DNA of 64,000 bases from Moniliella sp. 'wahieum' (taxonomy: Eukaryota; Basidiomycota; Moniliellomycetes; Moniliellales; Moniliellaceae): contig RSEE01000008.1 in assembly GCA_003971905.1 (NCBI GenBank), forward strand, positions 248,001 through 312,000. The letters are read 5' to 3'. This document shows positions 1-12,166 of the stretch, one piece after another. The position numbers were made by a program, and so were the translations under genes. The notes under the pieces are model-generated. The model saw nothing but the letters and a program-made list of their open reading frames with translations, was not told the origin of the DNA and searched no databases. Each line of letters begins with the position of its first letter. The first letter of the stretch is position 1.

Positions 1-3000
1 CTCTTCTTCGCTTTCACCACCCGGTACAGTCGCGGATTCTGCTCACTCTTCCACCACCGCATCGACGCTTAACCCACGCAGTCGTCGTGCCTCGGCCCGG
101 GTCGCTCGCTCCCGCATCGAGCGTTCTACTGCCTTGGCGGTCGACCACGACGAGGCAAACTATGGGGGAGGTCCTGAGTTGGACCCGAGTACGCCTGAAA
201 GCCAACGCCATTCGCTCACCAATTCTTCCGGTCGCAACTCCTCCCGCCCTACCACGGGTGGATCGGGGTGGCGAGTCGAGCCGTCTGGCTTGAGTGGCGT
301 GGCGCGCTTGCGTTCCTCTGCTCACGAAGCAGTTGCCAATGGCACGTACTACTCGGATGCCGAACTTGAGACGAACCGCAGCGGATCCCCACGCCCGTCT
401 AGCAGTCTACGTCCCAGCTCGGGCATGGATCGGCAGTTGGGTCAAGAGGGTGATCCAGAAGTGTCTCACTGGGGTGGGGCTCCCTCGGCTACAACTCTTG
501 ACTTGGCTCAGTTCGATTCCCAGGGCATCATGGCAGTCCCTACGTTTGGGCGCAGCCAGGACAGCCTTTCTTCTTCCTGTAGCTCTTCATCTTCCTCCTC
601 TTCTTCTGGCTCTGTTGATGGGGACGGTAAGACGAAACGCCTGAGTCATGCCCTTACTGAGACCGGTTCACCTCGTCTGGGCCGGGTGGAAACCACGCTT
701 TCGGGTGATGCAACCACTCAGCCTCACGATTCGGACGAAGACGATGGTCCCGATGAGCCCGAGCACACCCTGTCGAACCAGAGCTCAGCTTCGACACTGG
801 CTCTTCGGCCGCGAGGCGGGGGCGCCCCTCTTTCGGCTCTGCAAGCGCTAGCTCACCCTGCCCCCATACGGGATCTAACTTTGCGTCGCGCTTCAAGGCG
901 GCCCGTGCCAGTACCCAAGTCGATGCCCAGGGCTTGACAGAGAAAGCTTCGGTTACCACGTTGACCGGTGCCCCCTGGGTCTCTTCCTCGCCTGTCGCCC
1001 AAGGATTTCCCGCGTCTTCGATGGAGCCTTTACGCGCTTCCTCTAGCCAAGCTAATCCCGCCTCAACGGGGGGCAGAGAGCGCAGCGGAAGTCGGTCCAC
1101 ACGCTCCAGCATGTTGGACGAAGATGGGGTTCGCACCATGGGTATTGCTGTGGTGGGGCAGCACAATGTAGGGAAATCGTCCGTCATCCGAAAAGGTCTC
1201 CGTCAATATGGCCTCTCGCGCCCGACGGTGGTGAGCGACAAGATTAAAGCCTATGCTATCCGCTGTGTCTTGGATCAGCCTACCGCGGAGAACATTCGGG
1301 TTTTGGAACTCGACTCGGCTGCGTTTGTCGCAGCCTCAGGCACAGAACTCGCTTGGCCCGCCGATTTGGCTGACTTGGACCGTCCCGGTCACGGCAAGAT
1401 TGAGGGTGCTGTTATTTGCTACGATGCTGGCTACCTGCCATCGCTCAAGGGTGTCCCTGAGCTACTTGGTATGTTGTTTTGACCTGCTTGTTGGACTCTT
1501 GCTAACGTATTCCCTCAGAATTCTTCCACAAGGCGCATATCCCCACTATCGTCTTGGCGTGCAAATCGGACATTCCTGCCAAGGCCATCGATCCGTTTTT
1601 GGTGCGCGAGTTGGCATCCAAGTTTGCCGCTCGTTTGACCGAGTGCACAACTGCCTTGCCGCCGCCTGGTGCGGCTGCTGCTGGGATGGGAGAAGAAAAC
1701 AAGAAACGGTTAAGAGATGCTTTCCAGTACCTGTTGCGTTCCATGAGCCAAGCTCGGGTGCAACGCGCTGATTTGGAACTTGGGTACGCTACGGCCACCG
1801 TTCGGCACCGCCACCATCACCAGCCCAATTTGCCCTCCACCTCCACTTCCGCTGTCAAGGACACTTCTCGGCACAGGTCCGGATCTGCGTCGCAGGCTGC
1901 CTTGAGCTTACTCCCTACCGCGGGCGGAGGGATGCTGGACCCGGAAGAACTGGCCCCTGCCGAACGTGAACGGATTCAAGAGGAAGAGCAAGCTGCTGGT
2001 CCTGGACCTGAGGCCCTCTCGATTTCCGATTTCCTCGCGTCCATTGCGCTCACGGGCCCTTCTTCGTCCTCATCTGGCTCGGAGGATGGAGAGGTGAGGG
2101 CGGATCCTGATTTGGATGGGGCGGATAGCGATGATGAATCCCGACCTGGTTGGTCCCGCACTTCGCGCCGTCAGTCGTTTATCAGCACCGCCAGTTCTTC
2201 CATGGAACCTAGGGAGCGTGGACGCGGGGACAGCGAGGGTGCAGAAGAGGAGGATCCGACTCCGATGCTCAGCCAGGTCTCCATCCCTTCGGTGCCAGGC
2301 CAAATTGGCGGACCATCTATTCCGACCAGTGGGGCGGTCCGAGCCGCACCGTCCAGTGCAGCCGATGATGCTTCCCGGTTCCCTCTTGCTTTTGGCAAGA
2401 AGAAGGCGCGGGCCAAGGAGCCGGTGTATGTTCCCTTGCCAGATCTGCTGCATCGCTTCTTCACTGCTGTCGTGGCTCACTCGGACACCGACTTCATGTC
2501 GGCCCTGCTGGTGTTCTATCGTGCTTTTGCCTCGCCCGAGTTCCTCCTTTCTGCATTTATGGCTCGGTTCAAGGACCTGGCCGACGATGAGACTCAGTTG
2601 CCAGATGGTCTTGCTGATGCTCCGTCAAGCAAAGCGCTCGATAACCCAACTTTGGTTCACCATGCCCTCGCTCGCCTCGTCACTGTCTTCCAAGAGTGGG
2701 TCCGTCAGTTCCCCGGAGACTTTTCGGCCCCCACAATGACCGACTCGCTGGACACGTTTGTCATGCGCATCAGTCAAAATCAAGCCACGACAAGTATGGT
2801 GCCCGCATTGAAATCGGACCTGCAGCTCTGCCAAACGGCTATCGACTTGGACGTGATGTGGTCCGTTGATGCGTCGGCGGCGCTCTTGGTTTCCCCCTCG
2901 ACTTGGGCCGAAGTGGGAGCGTCCGAATCAGCCGCGGTACGCCATGACGCCTACCGTAACTCGGTGCTTCTCTCGTCGTCAGGGCCAGAGAGGAGGATCC

Positions 3001-4393
3001 GTCGACCACGTCGGCTAAGCAAGCGCTCGAAGCGCTTAGCCCCTCTGGACTTTCGATGTTGGCCCCCGCTGCTTCGACAAGCGGAACAGCTCCTTCTGGT
3101 GTTGCCGACCTGGCTCCCACGAACCCCGCCTCGACTGCCCCCGTAAATGGCGTCCCTCCTAGTTTGAGGTTGACCACGTCGGAAGCGGGCCAGCGCGCTC
3201 GCAGCTCGTCTGTTCTCACAGCCTCGTCGGGACAAGGGAGTGTGCAGTCATGCTATACCGCTGGTTCGGGCCCATCGGAACAAGGTTCATCCAAGACTGT
3301 TGGCAAAGAGGGCGTACCGGAGGAGCAAGAAGAATTGACGGAACCACGCCCTTCGCTGCATCCCATCGTGCCTGGTGGACATCCACGGACCAATACAATG
3401 TCCTCTACCTCAACCACGGGAGCTTACTCGGTAAGCAATGCGTCGACCTCCACATCGGCCACCTCGGTCGCTGTGCCCCCGAATGGGGCGATCGGATCGC
3501 CCACCGCAGGTCTCGACCTGCCTTCCGAGAAACAAGTCGTGACGCTGCGGACGATATCGAATGCGGTCCTGGTGGCCGACGAGGGTGCGTTGGCGGAAGA
3601 ATTGACACGGGTAGAGTGGAGCCTGTTCGCGGTGATTGGCCCACGTGATTGGTTGCGCCATGCGTTGGTCAAGCCGCGCCATCGCATCCCGCACGGCTCG
3701 GTCGCTCAGAGCATCGAATTCTTCAACTACACCTCGGCCTGGGTTGCGTCTATCATCCTCGCCCAACCTAAATTGAAGACCCGTGCAAAGGCGATGGAGA
3801 AGTTGATCCGAGTCGCGGTGCGGCTGCGGATGCTGAACAATTACAACACTCTCTATGCCGTTCTGGCCGGCTTGGCCAGTACCTCGATCCATCGGTTGCG
3901 GCACACACGTGCCATCGTGCAAGAAGATAAGGAGCTGAACAAGCGTCACCTCTCTCTTGCCCGCCTTATGAAGCCCGACCGTGCTTCGGCGGCGTATCGG
4001 TTGGCATTGGAGAATTCGACGGGTCGGATTATCCCCTTTATTGGCGTGCATCTGCACGACATTTTGTCCACCGCCGATGGCAACCCATCGCGGCGTGCGT
4101 CGGATGGGGCGGTTCACTGGCGCAAGTTTGCCCTGATGCATGATGCCATCTCGACGTTAACCAAGTCCCAAAGTGCTGATACGAGGGCGCCGGTAGAGCA
4201 CTCGGACTTGACCAGGCTCATTGTTGACGTACCCATCATGGAAGAAGACGTGCGTATCTACTCTGTCGGCGTGGTTTTTGTTGATACTGACTGACCATTA
4301 TCGATGTAGGTGGCCTACCACACCTCCCTCGCCCTCGAACCCAAGTCGACAGGAGCGGCCCAGACACTTCTGCGCAAAATGCAGGGCTCGTAG
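1..4393 (+). CDS. RasGEF with an N-terminal Ras-like P-loop domain (5' end outside window)
   Basis: Predicted guanine-nucleotide exchange factor for Ras-family GTPases. The frame is open from base 2, so the start lies upstream. The order is: a long Ser-rich low-complexity region (to about 1130); a P-loop GQHNVGKSS at 1156-1182 with a later CKSD at 1560-1571 in the place of the GTPase NKxD motif; a Ser/Glu-rich linker; an REM/RasGEF-N region (about 2425-2790, LPDLLHRFF then FMSALLVFYRAF); and a catalytic RasGEF domain (about 3595-4380, with EWSLFAVI, FNYTSAWVA, LRMLNNYNTLYAVLAGL). Introns: 1469-1518 (50 nt, GCTAAC branch site) and 4271-4309 (39 nt), after which VAYHTSLALEP closes the protein. 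Two frame changes (about 820-930 and 2975-2995), each equal to one missing base, split the gene; both sit in low-complexity sequence. The family call is secure; which Ras it acts on is unknown. Confidence 0.88.
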
Positions 4394-5646
4394 GCGTACC
4401 ACCTCGCCCATACCCCTTCCCCCCTTTGTCATCTTTTGCTGCCGATCTTGTGCGGTCCATATATCCCCTCTGTCTTCTCCTCCACCCCTTGCTTCCTTGT
4501 GTCTCCTTTCCCCCCCTCCTCCTCCCCTCCTCCCTCCTCCTCCCCCCCCCCCTTTTTTTCCTTCCCATGTCCTCCCTTGGCTTGCCCTTCCCTCCCCTTT
4601 TGCTTCTTCTCGCTTTTCTTTGACTTTTTCCTGGCGTTACCTCGCTTTCCCTGGTTTCTCCTGGCTATCCTTGGCTTCCTCGTACCCTTTCTCCTCTCTT
4701 TTCCCAGATTGGGGTAGGGAACGGGACCCCCTATGTGTTGGCCCCGGGAACCCCAGATCCCACTCCCTCTGGCCACTACTGACTGGATCATACCACACGC
4801 TCAACATATGTTTTGATGCCGATCCCATTCCCCCTCTCTTAGTTGGCGTGTGAGACGCAGCCTTTGTGTACGCACCCTCTCGTGAATCCCCCCCCCCCTC
4901 CCCCGGCCCCACTCCCACTCTCTCTCGCCCACGTTTTTCCGACCGAACGACCCACCCGCCCCATCTCCCCCTTTCCGACGGCTTGAACTGTCGCTCTATC
5001 CTGGCCTAGACTGCCTCACCTCACCCCACCCCCGCCTCTCTCTCTTGGCGCCCTCGGCTGGTTTCACCATCCTTTGTGGTCGCTTCCTTTCATCATTTCT
5101 GCTATATTCTGTCCCATGGCAGATGGGGATGGAGTTGTGGAGTTGCAGTAGCTCGTGTCTGTTGTCTGTCGGTAGGCCTTTTTATGAACCTTCCTCGCCG
5201 GGTTGCACTTTTTTCCTTTCTTTCTTTCTTTCTCCCCCGTCCTCCCCCCACAGTTGCCAGTGGTTGGGGGACCACTTTCTCTTCCTCTCACGGAGCTTAT
5301 TTTGACAGCGCGCGATTCCCTTGTTGGGTACTATTTTTAGTCAGCGTCAATGTGACCTGGGAGGTTCGGGTGGTCATGTGCGCGCCGGGACTTGCGCTTA
5401 TTCAGGGACGCCTGCCTCATTTTCCCACTGTTCTTTCTACCTGCTGCCAACCGGCGTCGGCGTCGAGTACGTCACTGCACGGGCGGTCCCCCTGGCTGCC
5501 CCCTGGCTACCGCCCCCCCTCGGTACGTGACTTGCGTCTGCACGGGCGGAATGAGATCTGGGTTGAATGGGTCCTAGAATGGTGGGGTAGTATTGATGCC
5601 GCAATAGTAGCCAAGAGTAAGGAAGAGCAGTCTGACAGGTTAGCGG
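4394..5646. other. Gene-free, strongly pyrimidine-rich stretch
   Basis: No supported gene. The plus strand is C/T-rich for several hundred bases after the RasGEF stop, with long C and T runs (for example 4510-4562) and CTTT tracts near 5215-5235. It probably holds the 3' ends of two convergent genes (RasGEF on plus, WDR89-like on minus). Open frames here are low-complexity Pro/Ser/Leu/Phe or Lys/Gly/Arg readings and were not accepted. Confidence 0.6.
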
Positions 5647-7160
5647 TTAACCATAAGGCTTGAAACGAGCCTGGTGAGCCTGCTCGCGATCCCTTGGTCG
5701 ACCTGAGCCGCGTGCCGACCTGCCTGCCCCAGCAGCGGCGCCGCGCGACGAGCGGGAAAAGCTGGGAGAAAAGCTAGCTTCGGCCTGGTGGGAAGCCGAG
5801 AGGGGTTGTTGGATCCTAGCCAACAAGGCGGATTGGACCATGGAGTTCTCCAAGGACCAGATGCATACCTTGCCATCTTCCCCTCCCGTCGTCAGGGTGC
5901 GCGTGGCTGGGTCCACATCCACACAGCGTACAATGTCCGAATGACCTTGCGAGCGGAACGAAGGCGGTCCATTCCCCAAGCCCGACGTCTGCCCTTCGGG
6001 AGGAAGCACGCCCAACAATGTCCAGCACGGCGTTTCACCTGGCCGTTCGGGCGAAGGGGCGTGGATGATAGCCGTACCGCCCGACTGGTCGCCCGTGAAG
6101 AGCACCAGACCATCGGACAACCCTTCGATGCCAGTCTGCGACACATCGTACGCATCCACCACATAGTCCGTGTCCCAAGCGGGAGCGGTGCTACTGGGTT
6201 GCTTGGCGTCCATCGGCTCGAGCACAGCATCAAACTAAACCCATGCTCTTGGTCAGCCGCGCCTCTCGCATCCACGAAACAAGGAGAAAAAAAACGAAAC
6301 ATGAGAAGCAAACGTACCCGATCCGCATCCCAAATGCCAACGGTCTGCATGTCAGAAACGGTCCATGCGCCTCCCAAGCCACGCCGGGGCTTGTTCTCCT
6401 TTTCCTCCAGGCCTTCCAATTTGTCCTCCTCTTCCCCCGGTTTGACAAACAGTTGGCCAATCCCAGGCTTGGCCCCGCCCCACCCGGCCTTGGCCAAACT
6501 AGCGCCCGTGTTACCCACCGCGACCACCGCATCGTCCTCGTTGGCGCCGATCGACAGATCATACACGGCCGCCAAGCCGTCCGAGGAGCCACTGAGCAAA
6601 AGGTGTTCCAACCCGGGCTGGGGGTGAAACGCAAGGGCCGTCACGTCGTCCGAATGGGACTCGGTATAGGAGAAGAGCGGGGCCTCAGGGTGACGAAGAT
6701 CAAATATGTCTACCGCTGCCTCGCCAGCCTGCAACTCGGTCCCTGCCGCAACAAGGAACCCCGCATGTTTTTGGACAGCAACGCTCAGGTACTCCCCACG
6801 CCGCGGACTGGGCAGGGTAGCTGAGGGGGTCCAGAGCGTACGGGGATCCCAGACGGCCACGACGCCTGCCGAGCCCGAGGTGGCCCAGGCACCATGAGAA
6901 AAGGTATCCAGTGCAGTAGCCTTGGTTCCCTGGGTCCAGGCCGTACGGGAGACAACAGTGGCGCGGGCCTTGTCGAGCATCGTCAAGGCACCATCGTCGC
7001 TGACGGCAACGACCGATGTGGTGGTGGGCAAGGTGCGGCAGTGGGTGACGTAGGGGGCGGAGGGGAACGTGAGGGCGGCAGCGACGGGGCTGGGACGGGA
7101 CAGCTGGTCAGGGACGCGGAGCTGGGTACGCGCGACGCTGGCGCGCAGGTCCACATCCAT
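5647..7160 (-). CDS. WDR89: WD40-repeat protein, WDR89 type
   Basis: WD40 beta-propeller protein. Exon 1 is 7160-6318 and exon 2 is 6234-5647; the intron (6235-6317, 83 nt) has a GTACGT donor and TTTAG acceptor and joins GIWDADR to FDAVLEPMD in frame. The central part matches vertebrate WDR89 well: YTESHSDDVTALAFHP, then LLSGSSDGLAAVYDL, then NEDDAVVAV. A later repeat ends GGEDGKVCIWSLE, and the tail is basic and low-complexity. The start MDVDLRASV at 7160 was chosen because upstream codons in frame are compositionally unlike the protein. The molecular role of WDR89 is poorly known, so only the fold and family are claimed. The gene is uninterrupted. Confidence 0.85.
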
Positions 7161-8230
7161 CGTGGGGGACGGGGAGGAGGCAGGCAGACGGCGGTGGCTG
7201 GACAAGGTGTGCGTTGCGCCCGCCGACCGGCCAGCTCTTCCCGCCTCGACCTCGACTTGAAGCTTTACGCCCTTTTGCACCCCACGCACAAGGCGCCACG
7301 CGAGGTAGCTTGTGTTGAACCCAGCCAGTGTCAAATTTTTCTCGCCCAGTCCGCCAATTCCGCCCCTCGACCCCGCCGTTTGCATTGCGCGGCGTCAAAT
7401 TACGAAGTCGCTTCTCAATCGGGTTTTTTGCAAACTCCACTTCACGCTCACGCGCACGCAGCACGCATTTGATTCGCAACACCACGCAGCTGGGAGCGAA
7501 CACGCGCCTGCCGCAGATCTCACATCCATGCGCTCAACGTTCTCAACATAATGTGCATAATGTATGATCTGCATGGCCGGACAGTGACCAGAGGCAGAGG
7601 GATCCTTTCGCTGCCCTTTGCCAGCGGGGGCGGCGCGCATATGGCATTAGCCGGTACCACACGCACGCTTTTTATGGTTTGTTCGGCATATACTCCTGCT
7701 AAAAGACTACTCAACAACGCTATCCCCCCCCGTATCTCGCCTATCTCTTCTGGAACAAAGGTAAGAGTGCTGAATGATGGGGTGCGTTTGAATGATTTTT
7801 TTCTTCTGTGCAACGTATCATCAGGGGGTAGGCCTAAGGGCATAGAGCGCACAGCAAGCACCAAGGAAGAAGTGAGTTGGGAGAAGTGTGGGTACAAGGA
7901 AGGAAGAGTTAATTGTGCGCCCACGTATTCTCCATCATGGAAATCAATGTCTACACTTTTGGAGAGGCCACATTGAAGAGGGGAATCTTCCATGACAGAG
8001 CATATTTTAGGGCACGGATCGAAAACGGCCAAGGGAAGAAGAAAGACGCGCACACACAAAACGAAAAGGGAAAAGCGAGAGGGGACAGCTTGGCGTAAAG
8101 TTCTTATTTAATTGGTACAGAAGGCAGTCATGAGAATACCAAGGGGAATGAACCAATTAAAGACAAAGGAGAGAAAGGGGTTCCACCACATATCTTAACA
8201 CCTCATTATCTCCCGAACTGCAGAAAGGAT
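7161..8230. other. Intergenic, no gene seen
   Basis: Probable promoter of the WDR89-like gene (near 7161-7500) and 3' flank of the next minus-strand gene. A 179-residue minus-strand frame (7520-8059) has no recognisable domain and ordinary intergenic composition, and was not accepted. Confidence 0.5.
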
Positions 8231-10441
8231 TCAGGTCAGAGTGCCGCCACAGGAGGGACAATCTGTCGGCGCCAGTGGACCCAACGCGAGTCGGATCTCC
8301 CAAAGCTGAGTGGACCGGAGTCGAATATCAGCTTCCAGACGTGCAGCTCGCGCTTGCAGGGCGGATCGGGACTGGTCCGCACTTGGCTGTTGGGATGCGG
8401 GAAGCTGCAACAGATCAGGGGAGGGGTTGGACTTAGGTTTCGGCTTGGGGCAGTCGTGTGCCATGGGCGATCTCGGCTGGGGAGAAGATAAGTTACTCAA
8501 GCGGGTACTAGGAGGTAACGCAGAGGACGGTAATAGGCTCGAAAAGTCGTCGCTGGGCTCGGGGGAGGTGGAGAATAAGTGGGGGAGAAACGACGGCGTG
8601 CTAGGAGAGACCCTAGGTTCATCAGTCATCGTTTGCACGGTGTCGTTTTGAGCAGGTTGATGGAATGAGATGGTATTAGTGGCCGGCGGAAGCTCCTCCA
8701 ATGGAGGGCTGTGGAGTAGGTGGGGCTGAAGAGGTGTGAAGGCGCTGGAGGTCATGAAAGATGACTGGGACGAGTGGAGTAATGACGCATCCTCTTTCGC
8801 CACAGAGGGGGGTTCGGTTGGAGCTCCGGCCAGTGTATCAGGGATGAGGTTGGGCGAGGCGGATGGTTTGCGCGAAGCAAGGTCTGACGCAGTTAAACCC
8901 AGAGTATTATTGTACAACAAGGGGGCATCATCAAATGATGCATGGTAACTGCTGGAACGCGCCACCTTGTGCCGAGGCAATGGAAGAAGGTTGGGGGAAA
9001 GGGAAGTATGATCTAGGTCGCTTATGGGTGGGTCCATTCTAGTGGGGATCTCAGTAGTAGGGCCATTGGAGCATAGCGTGTAGTTTGACAAAGATTGGGG
9101 GAACGCGGAAGGGATGTGGGAGAGGGTTTTCGATTCGGCAAGTGTCTCCGGAGGGGGGAGCCCCAGTGCAGCTCAACAGAAGGTCATTTTTAGGTGACTT
9201 GGGAATAAAGGGGGTAGAGGCTGAGGCGGTGAGCGTAGAGAACGAATGGCTTGGGCTTGAAGGGGTGCAGTGGAGATCTGCTACTTCGGTCGTGAGGTGA
9301 CTGGGGTGTTGCTCAGAAGGAAAGGCAGATGCATCCTGCTGTTGACTTTGGTGGCTGGCCAATGAAGAAGCAGTCAAATGGAGGGTAGGCGGACGTGGCT
9401 TGTAGCTTGCAGTATAGCCAACAGCGTACATGGGTGGTTCGGAGCTGTCAGACCCGTCATTCCGTGTCCGCAAGAAAGAGGAGGTGGTAGAGGAAAGAGG
9501 GTCGTTGTCTTGCAAAAGTGTTTTGCTCTTGTTTTTCTTCGATGAACGATTGGCGCGGCTCAAAAATGAGAAAAAAGAGCGAGATGGGGTCAGTGGACGA
9601 GAACCCCAGTTCAGCTTGGTACCCTTTTTGTTCTGTCTTTCTTCCGAAAAGGATATGACCTTGATACAATGTGATCAGTCTTCTTCTTGTCGTTGCATGC
9701 ATCTATGATTAAAGAAATGCAGAGACAAAGAGCACGCACCGTTGTGGTAGGGATTGCCATGGAGGGGGCAAATGAGGATTTGGAAGGACTGGTCAAGTTA
9801 GCTGTGCTTGCGGCTCTTTGGGATAGAAAATGTGTATTAGGTACATGCATAGAAAACCCTGTCTCATCCGATTCCTTTATTGGGTCCTCGGATGAAGAAG
9901 CAATCCCGGGAATTGAAGAAACCGGACTGCCTAGGCCACCAGCATGCTGTAGCGGTGTAGCATGAGGCGTCGGCGCTGGGCTTTGGTACCATGAGGGCCG
10001 GCGATGTAGCTTGGAGATGGGAACACGCCGCCGCGGAAGAAGCGGGACCTGGCTGGATTCATTGTCCAGGTTGGTGCAGGAAGCGCTGTGAGCCAACTTT
10101 GACTGTTGCCAGGCCGGATCCAAGATGGGGGATAGGGGGCTGAGAGAAGGGGAGGAGAGAATGGGAGGCAAGTTGGGGGTACTGCGGCTGGCAGGGAGTG
10201 TGGTGCGGGGGGTTGAGGATGGAGTTTTGGGCATCTTTTTGGCTGTTTCACGTTGCATGCGGTGCCGGGGCGGTGGGGTGAGGGAGGTGGGGAGCACGTG
10301 GGGCAGCGACCGCAAGAACGTTCGGCGTCGAATGGGAGGATGCAAGTAGGAGTCGTAAGGTGACCGAGTTGAGTCAGACTGCAAGGTAAACGCAGGGCTT
10401 GGCTTAGGAGCGGTGGGCGAGGAAGAGACGCGGGGACGCAT
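8231..10441 (-). CDS. Ser/Pro/Thr-rich protein of unknown function with C-terminal CPSCGG
   Basis: Not recognised. Exon 1 (10441-9740) starts MRPRVSSSPTAPK and is Ser/Pro/Arg-rich; a good donor (GTGCGT at 9739) follows PTTT. The acceptor is probably at 9559-9560 after a T-rich tract, continuing into a basic stretch with SSKKNKSK and a Ser-rich middle. The last part (about 9090-8231) ends with a short Ala/Arg/Leu-rich helix (ALQARAARLEADIRLRSTQL) and a single CPSCGG motif close to the stop. The predicted splice does not keep the frame, and a second frame change near 9085-9105, at a run of five C, is needed to join the last part; that one looks like one extra base. Length would be about 700 residues. 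The composition suggests a largely disordered regulatory protein. The start could be further upstream, where another Pro-rich frame runs into this one. Confidence 0.5.
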
Positions 10442-12166
10442 GGACGGGAGGGGGCTGTGGCGGGGGACGGGAGGCCGTCGGTGTGGGTGCTGGGGCGGCT
10501 TGCCAGGGAACAGGTGCCATGGCGGTGGTGGGGGGTACTGTGTGGGTGGTGGCTAGAGGGGGGAGGAGAAGGCGACGGGGGCGATGAGGACGAGACACGA
10601 GATGCTGCTGCGCAACGCGATACGCTACTGTGGGTCTATGTTGAGTTGGGATGGTGTGACCAAGGCAGCATCGCAGATATGAGAAGTGGTTGATCAACGA
10701 GGCGTGGCAAATGTTGATGCTGGGAAGGACCGGGAGGAGGCGCGTCCCAATGCAATCCCAATGCAGCCGATCATGCAAGATGCAGCAGAGAACGATGCAT
10801 GCACGTTTGAGGCTCGCCCCCCTTGCGCGCTCTCCTGCAGCACATCGCCCCGCCTGTGTCCGCGCAGCAGACCAGAGCACATGCAAGGGATGGCGTAGCA
10901 CAGCCCTGGCCTGCCTTGGGTCAGGCCGGTCGGGTGGCATGTGGCATGTGAGGGCCGAATAAGACGGCAAGCACTCGCGCTCGGCCTGCGCAACCCCCTT
11001 CTGCGCCAGTGTCTCCACACCCCGCACACAAGCCTACTATATAGTACAGTACATGCACCCCGAGATGTTTGGCCGGCCATTCTCACTTCGTCCTAGCGCT
11101 TCGCCGCGCATATCGATCGCGTCTGCTCCGGGCCCCTGTGCATGACCCAATGCATACACCCAACCCCCCACCCTCCTCCCTGCATACCACCAATGCAGTG
11201 CACTGCTCCTGGACAAGCACGGCGCCTGTGTGTGCGGACCCAATTAAAACACCTACTAAATGACCCAGAGGTGTGGATCACCAGGACATTGATGTCTCGT
11301 TCGTCTCTCTCTTGCGCTTCGATCCAATCGAGGCCCGTGAGGGCAGCACCGAGCATGTGAGGCCGGAAGCCGGAGGACAAGAACATGCCTTGCCCTGTGG
11401 CCCTTTCACTCTCCTTACTAGGCAGAACCAGCCAGGAGGAGATGCAAATCCTCACTGCATCTTCTCGACCAGAATAAACAGGGTCTCCACATCCATCATT
11501 TTTGACTGTTGACGCATCCCAAAACGATCTAATACCGCTTTTATCATATTCAGGACGCACATCAGTGATGCAGCTGATACTAGGGTGCTTTAACGGTAGC
11601 TAGTATTTACTGCGTCTCCTGCCAGCAATTACTGCCATCGGTGGGGGCCATGATATACTACGTTCCGATTCACAAATGAATTGTTCTCCCACATTATCGA
11701 CTTGACTTTGCCCTAATCCCCCCCCCCCTTTTGTTCTGTGAGAGACATCTTTTTATAGTATAAACCCCCATCAAAAATTCGCCTCTCGCTCCCTCTCGTA
11801 ACGCGTAACCTCATACAAACCCAACCGTCAAATACCTCGGGTTGAGCTTCCGGTATAACACTCTCCATGGATAACTTTCGTCTCATGGTCTGTCTCTGTT
11901 ATATCCTGGCAATCCAACAACTGAACCGTTTGAAGAGGGGTGTGAGACGAGAGATCTGCGATGCCAACCGATGTTGACACGTGTCACGTGCTCGAACCAG
12001 GGCCAAGATAAAAAATGAAACTTGGACTCGCTGCGGCCACGTGGAAGGGCCAGTGCGATGGATGGGTGGGTCGAAAGCGATGGGACCGGCCCTGAGCCTC
12101 TGCCGGGCGGGCTTCCCTCTCTTGCCACCATCTCCATCTCTTTCTCCATCATCGCTGGCGCCCTCC
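10442..12166. other. Intergenic between divergent genes, no gene seen
   Basis: About 1.7 kb between a minus-strand and a plus-strand gene, so it should contain both promoters. There is a TATATAG at about 11039-11045 and an 11-base C run near 11720. Frames in the GC-rich part (10404-11086) run over each other on both strands without family resemblance and were not accepted. Confidence 0.45.

Noticed and set aside
7520-8059. Minus-strand frame of 179 residues
   Set aside because: No domain, no splice support, ordinary intergenic composition; it starts inside the flank of another gene.
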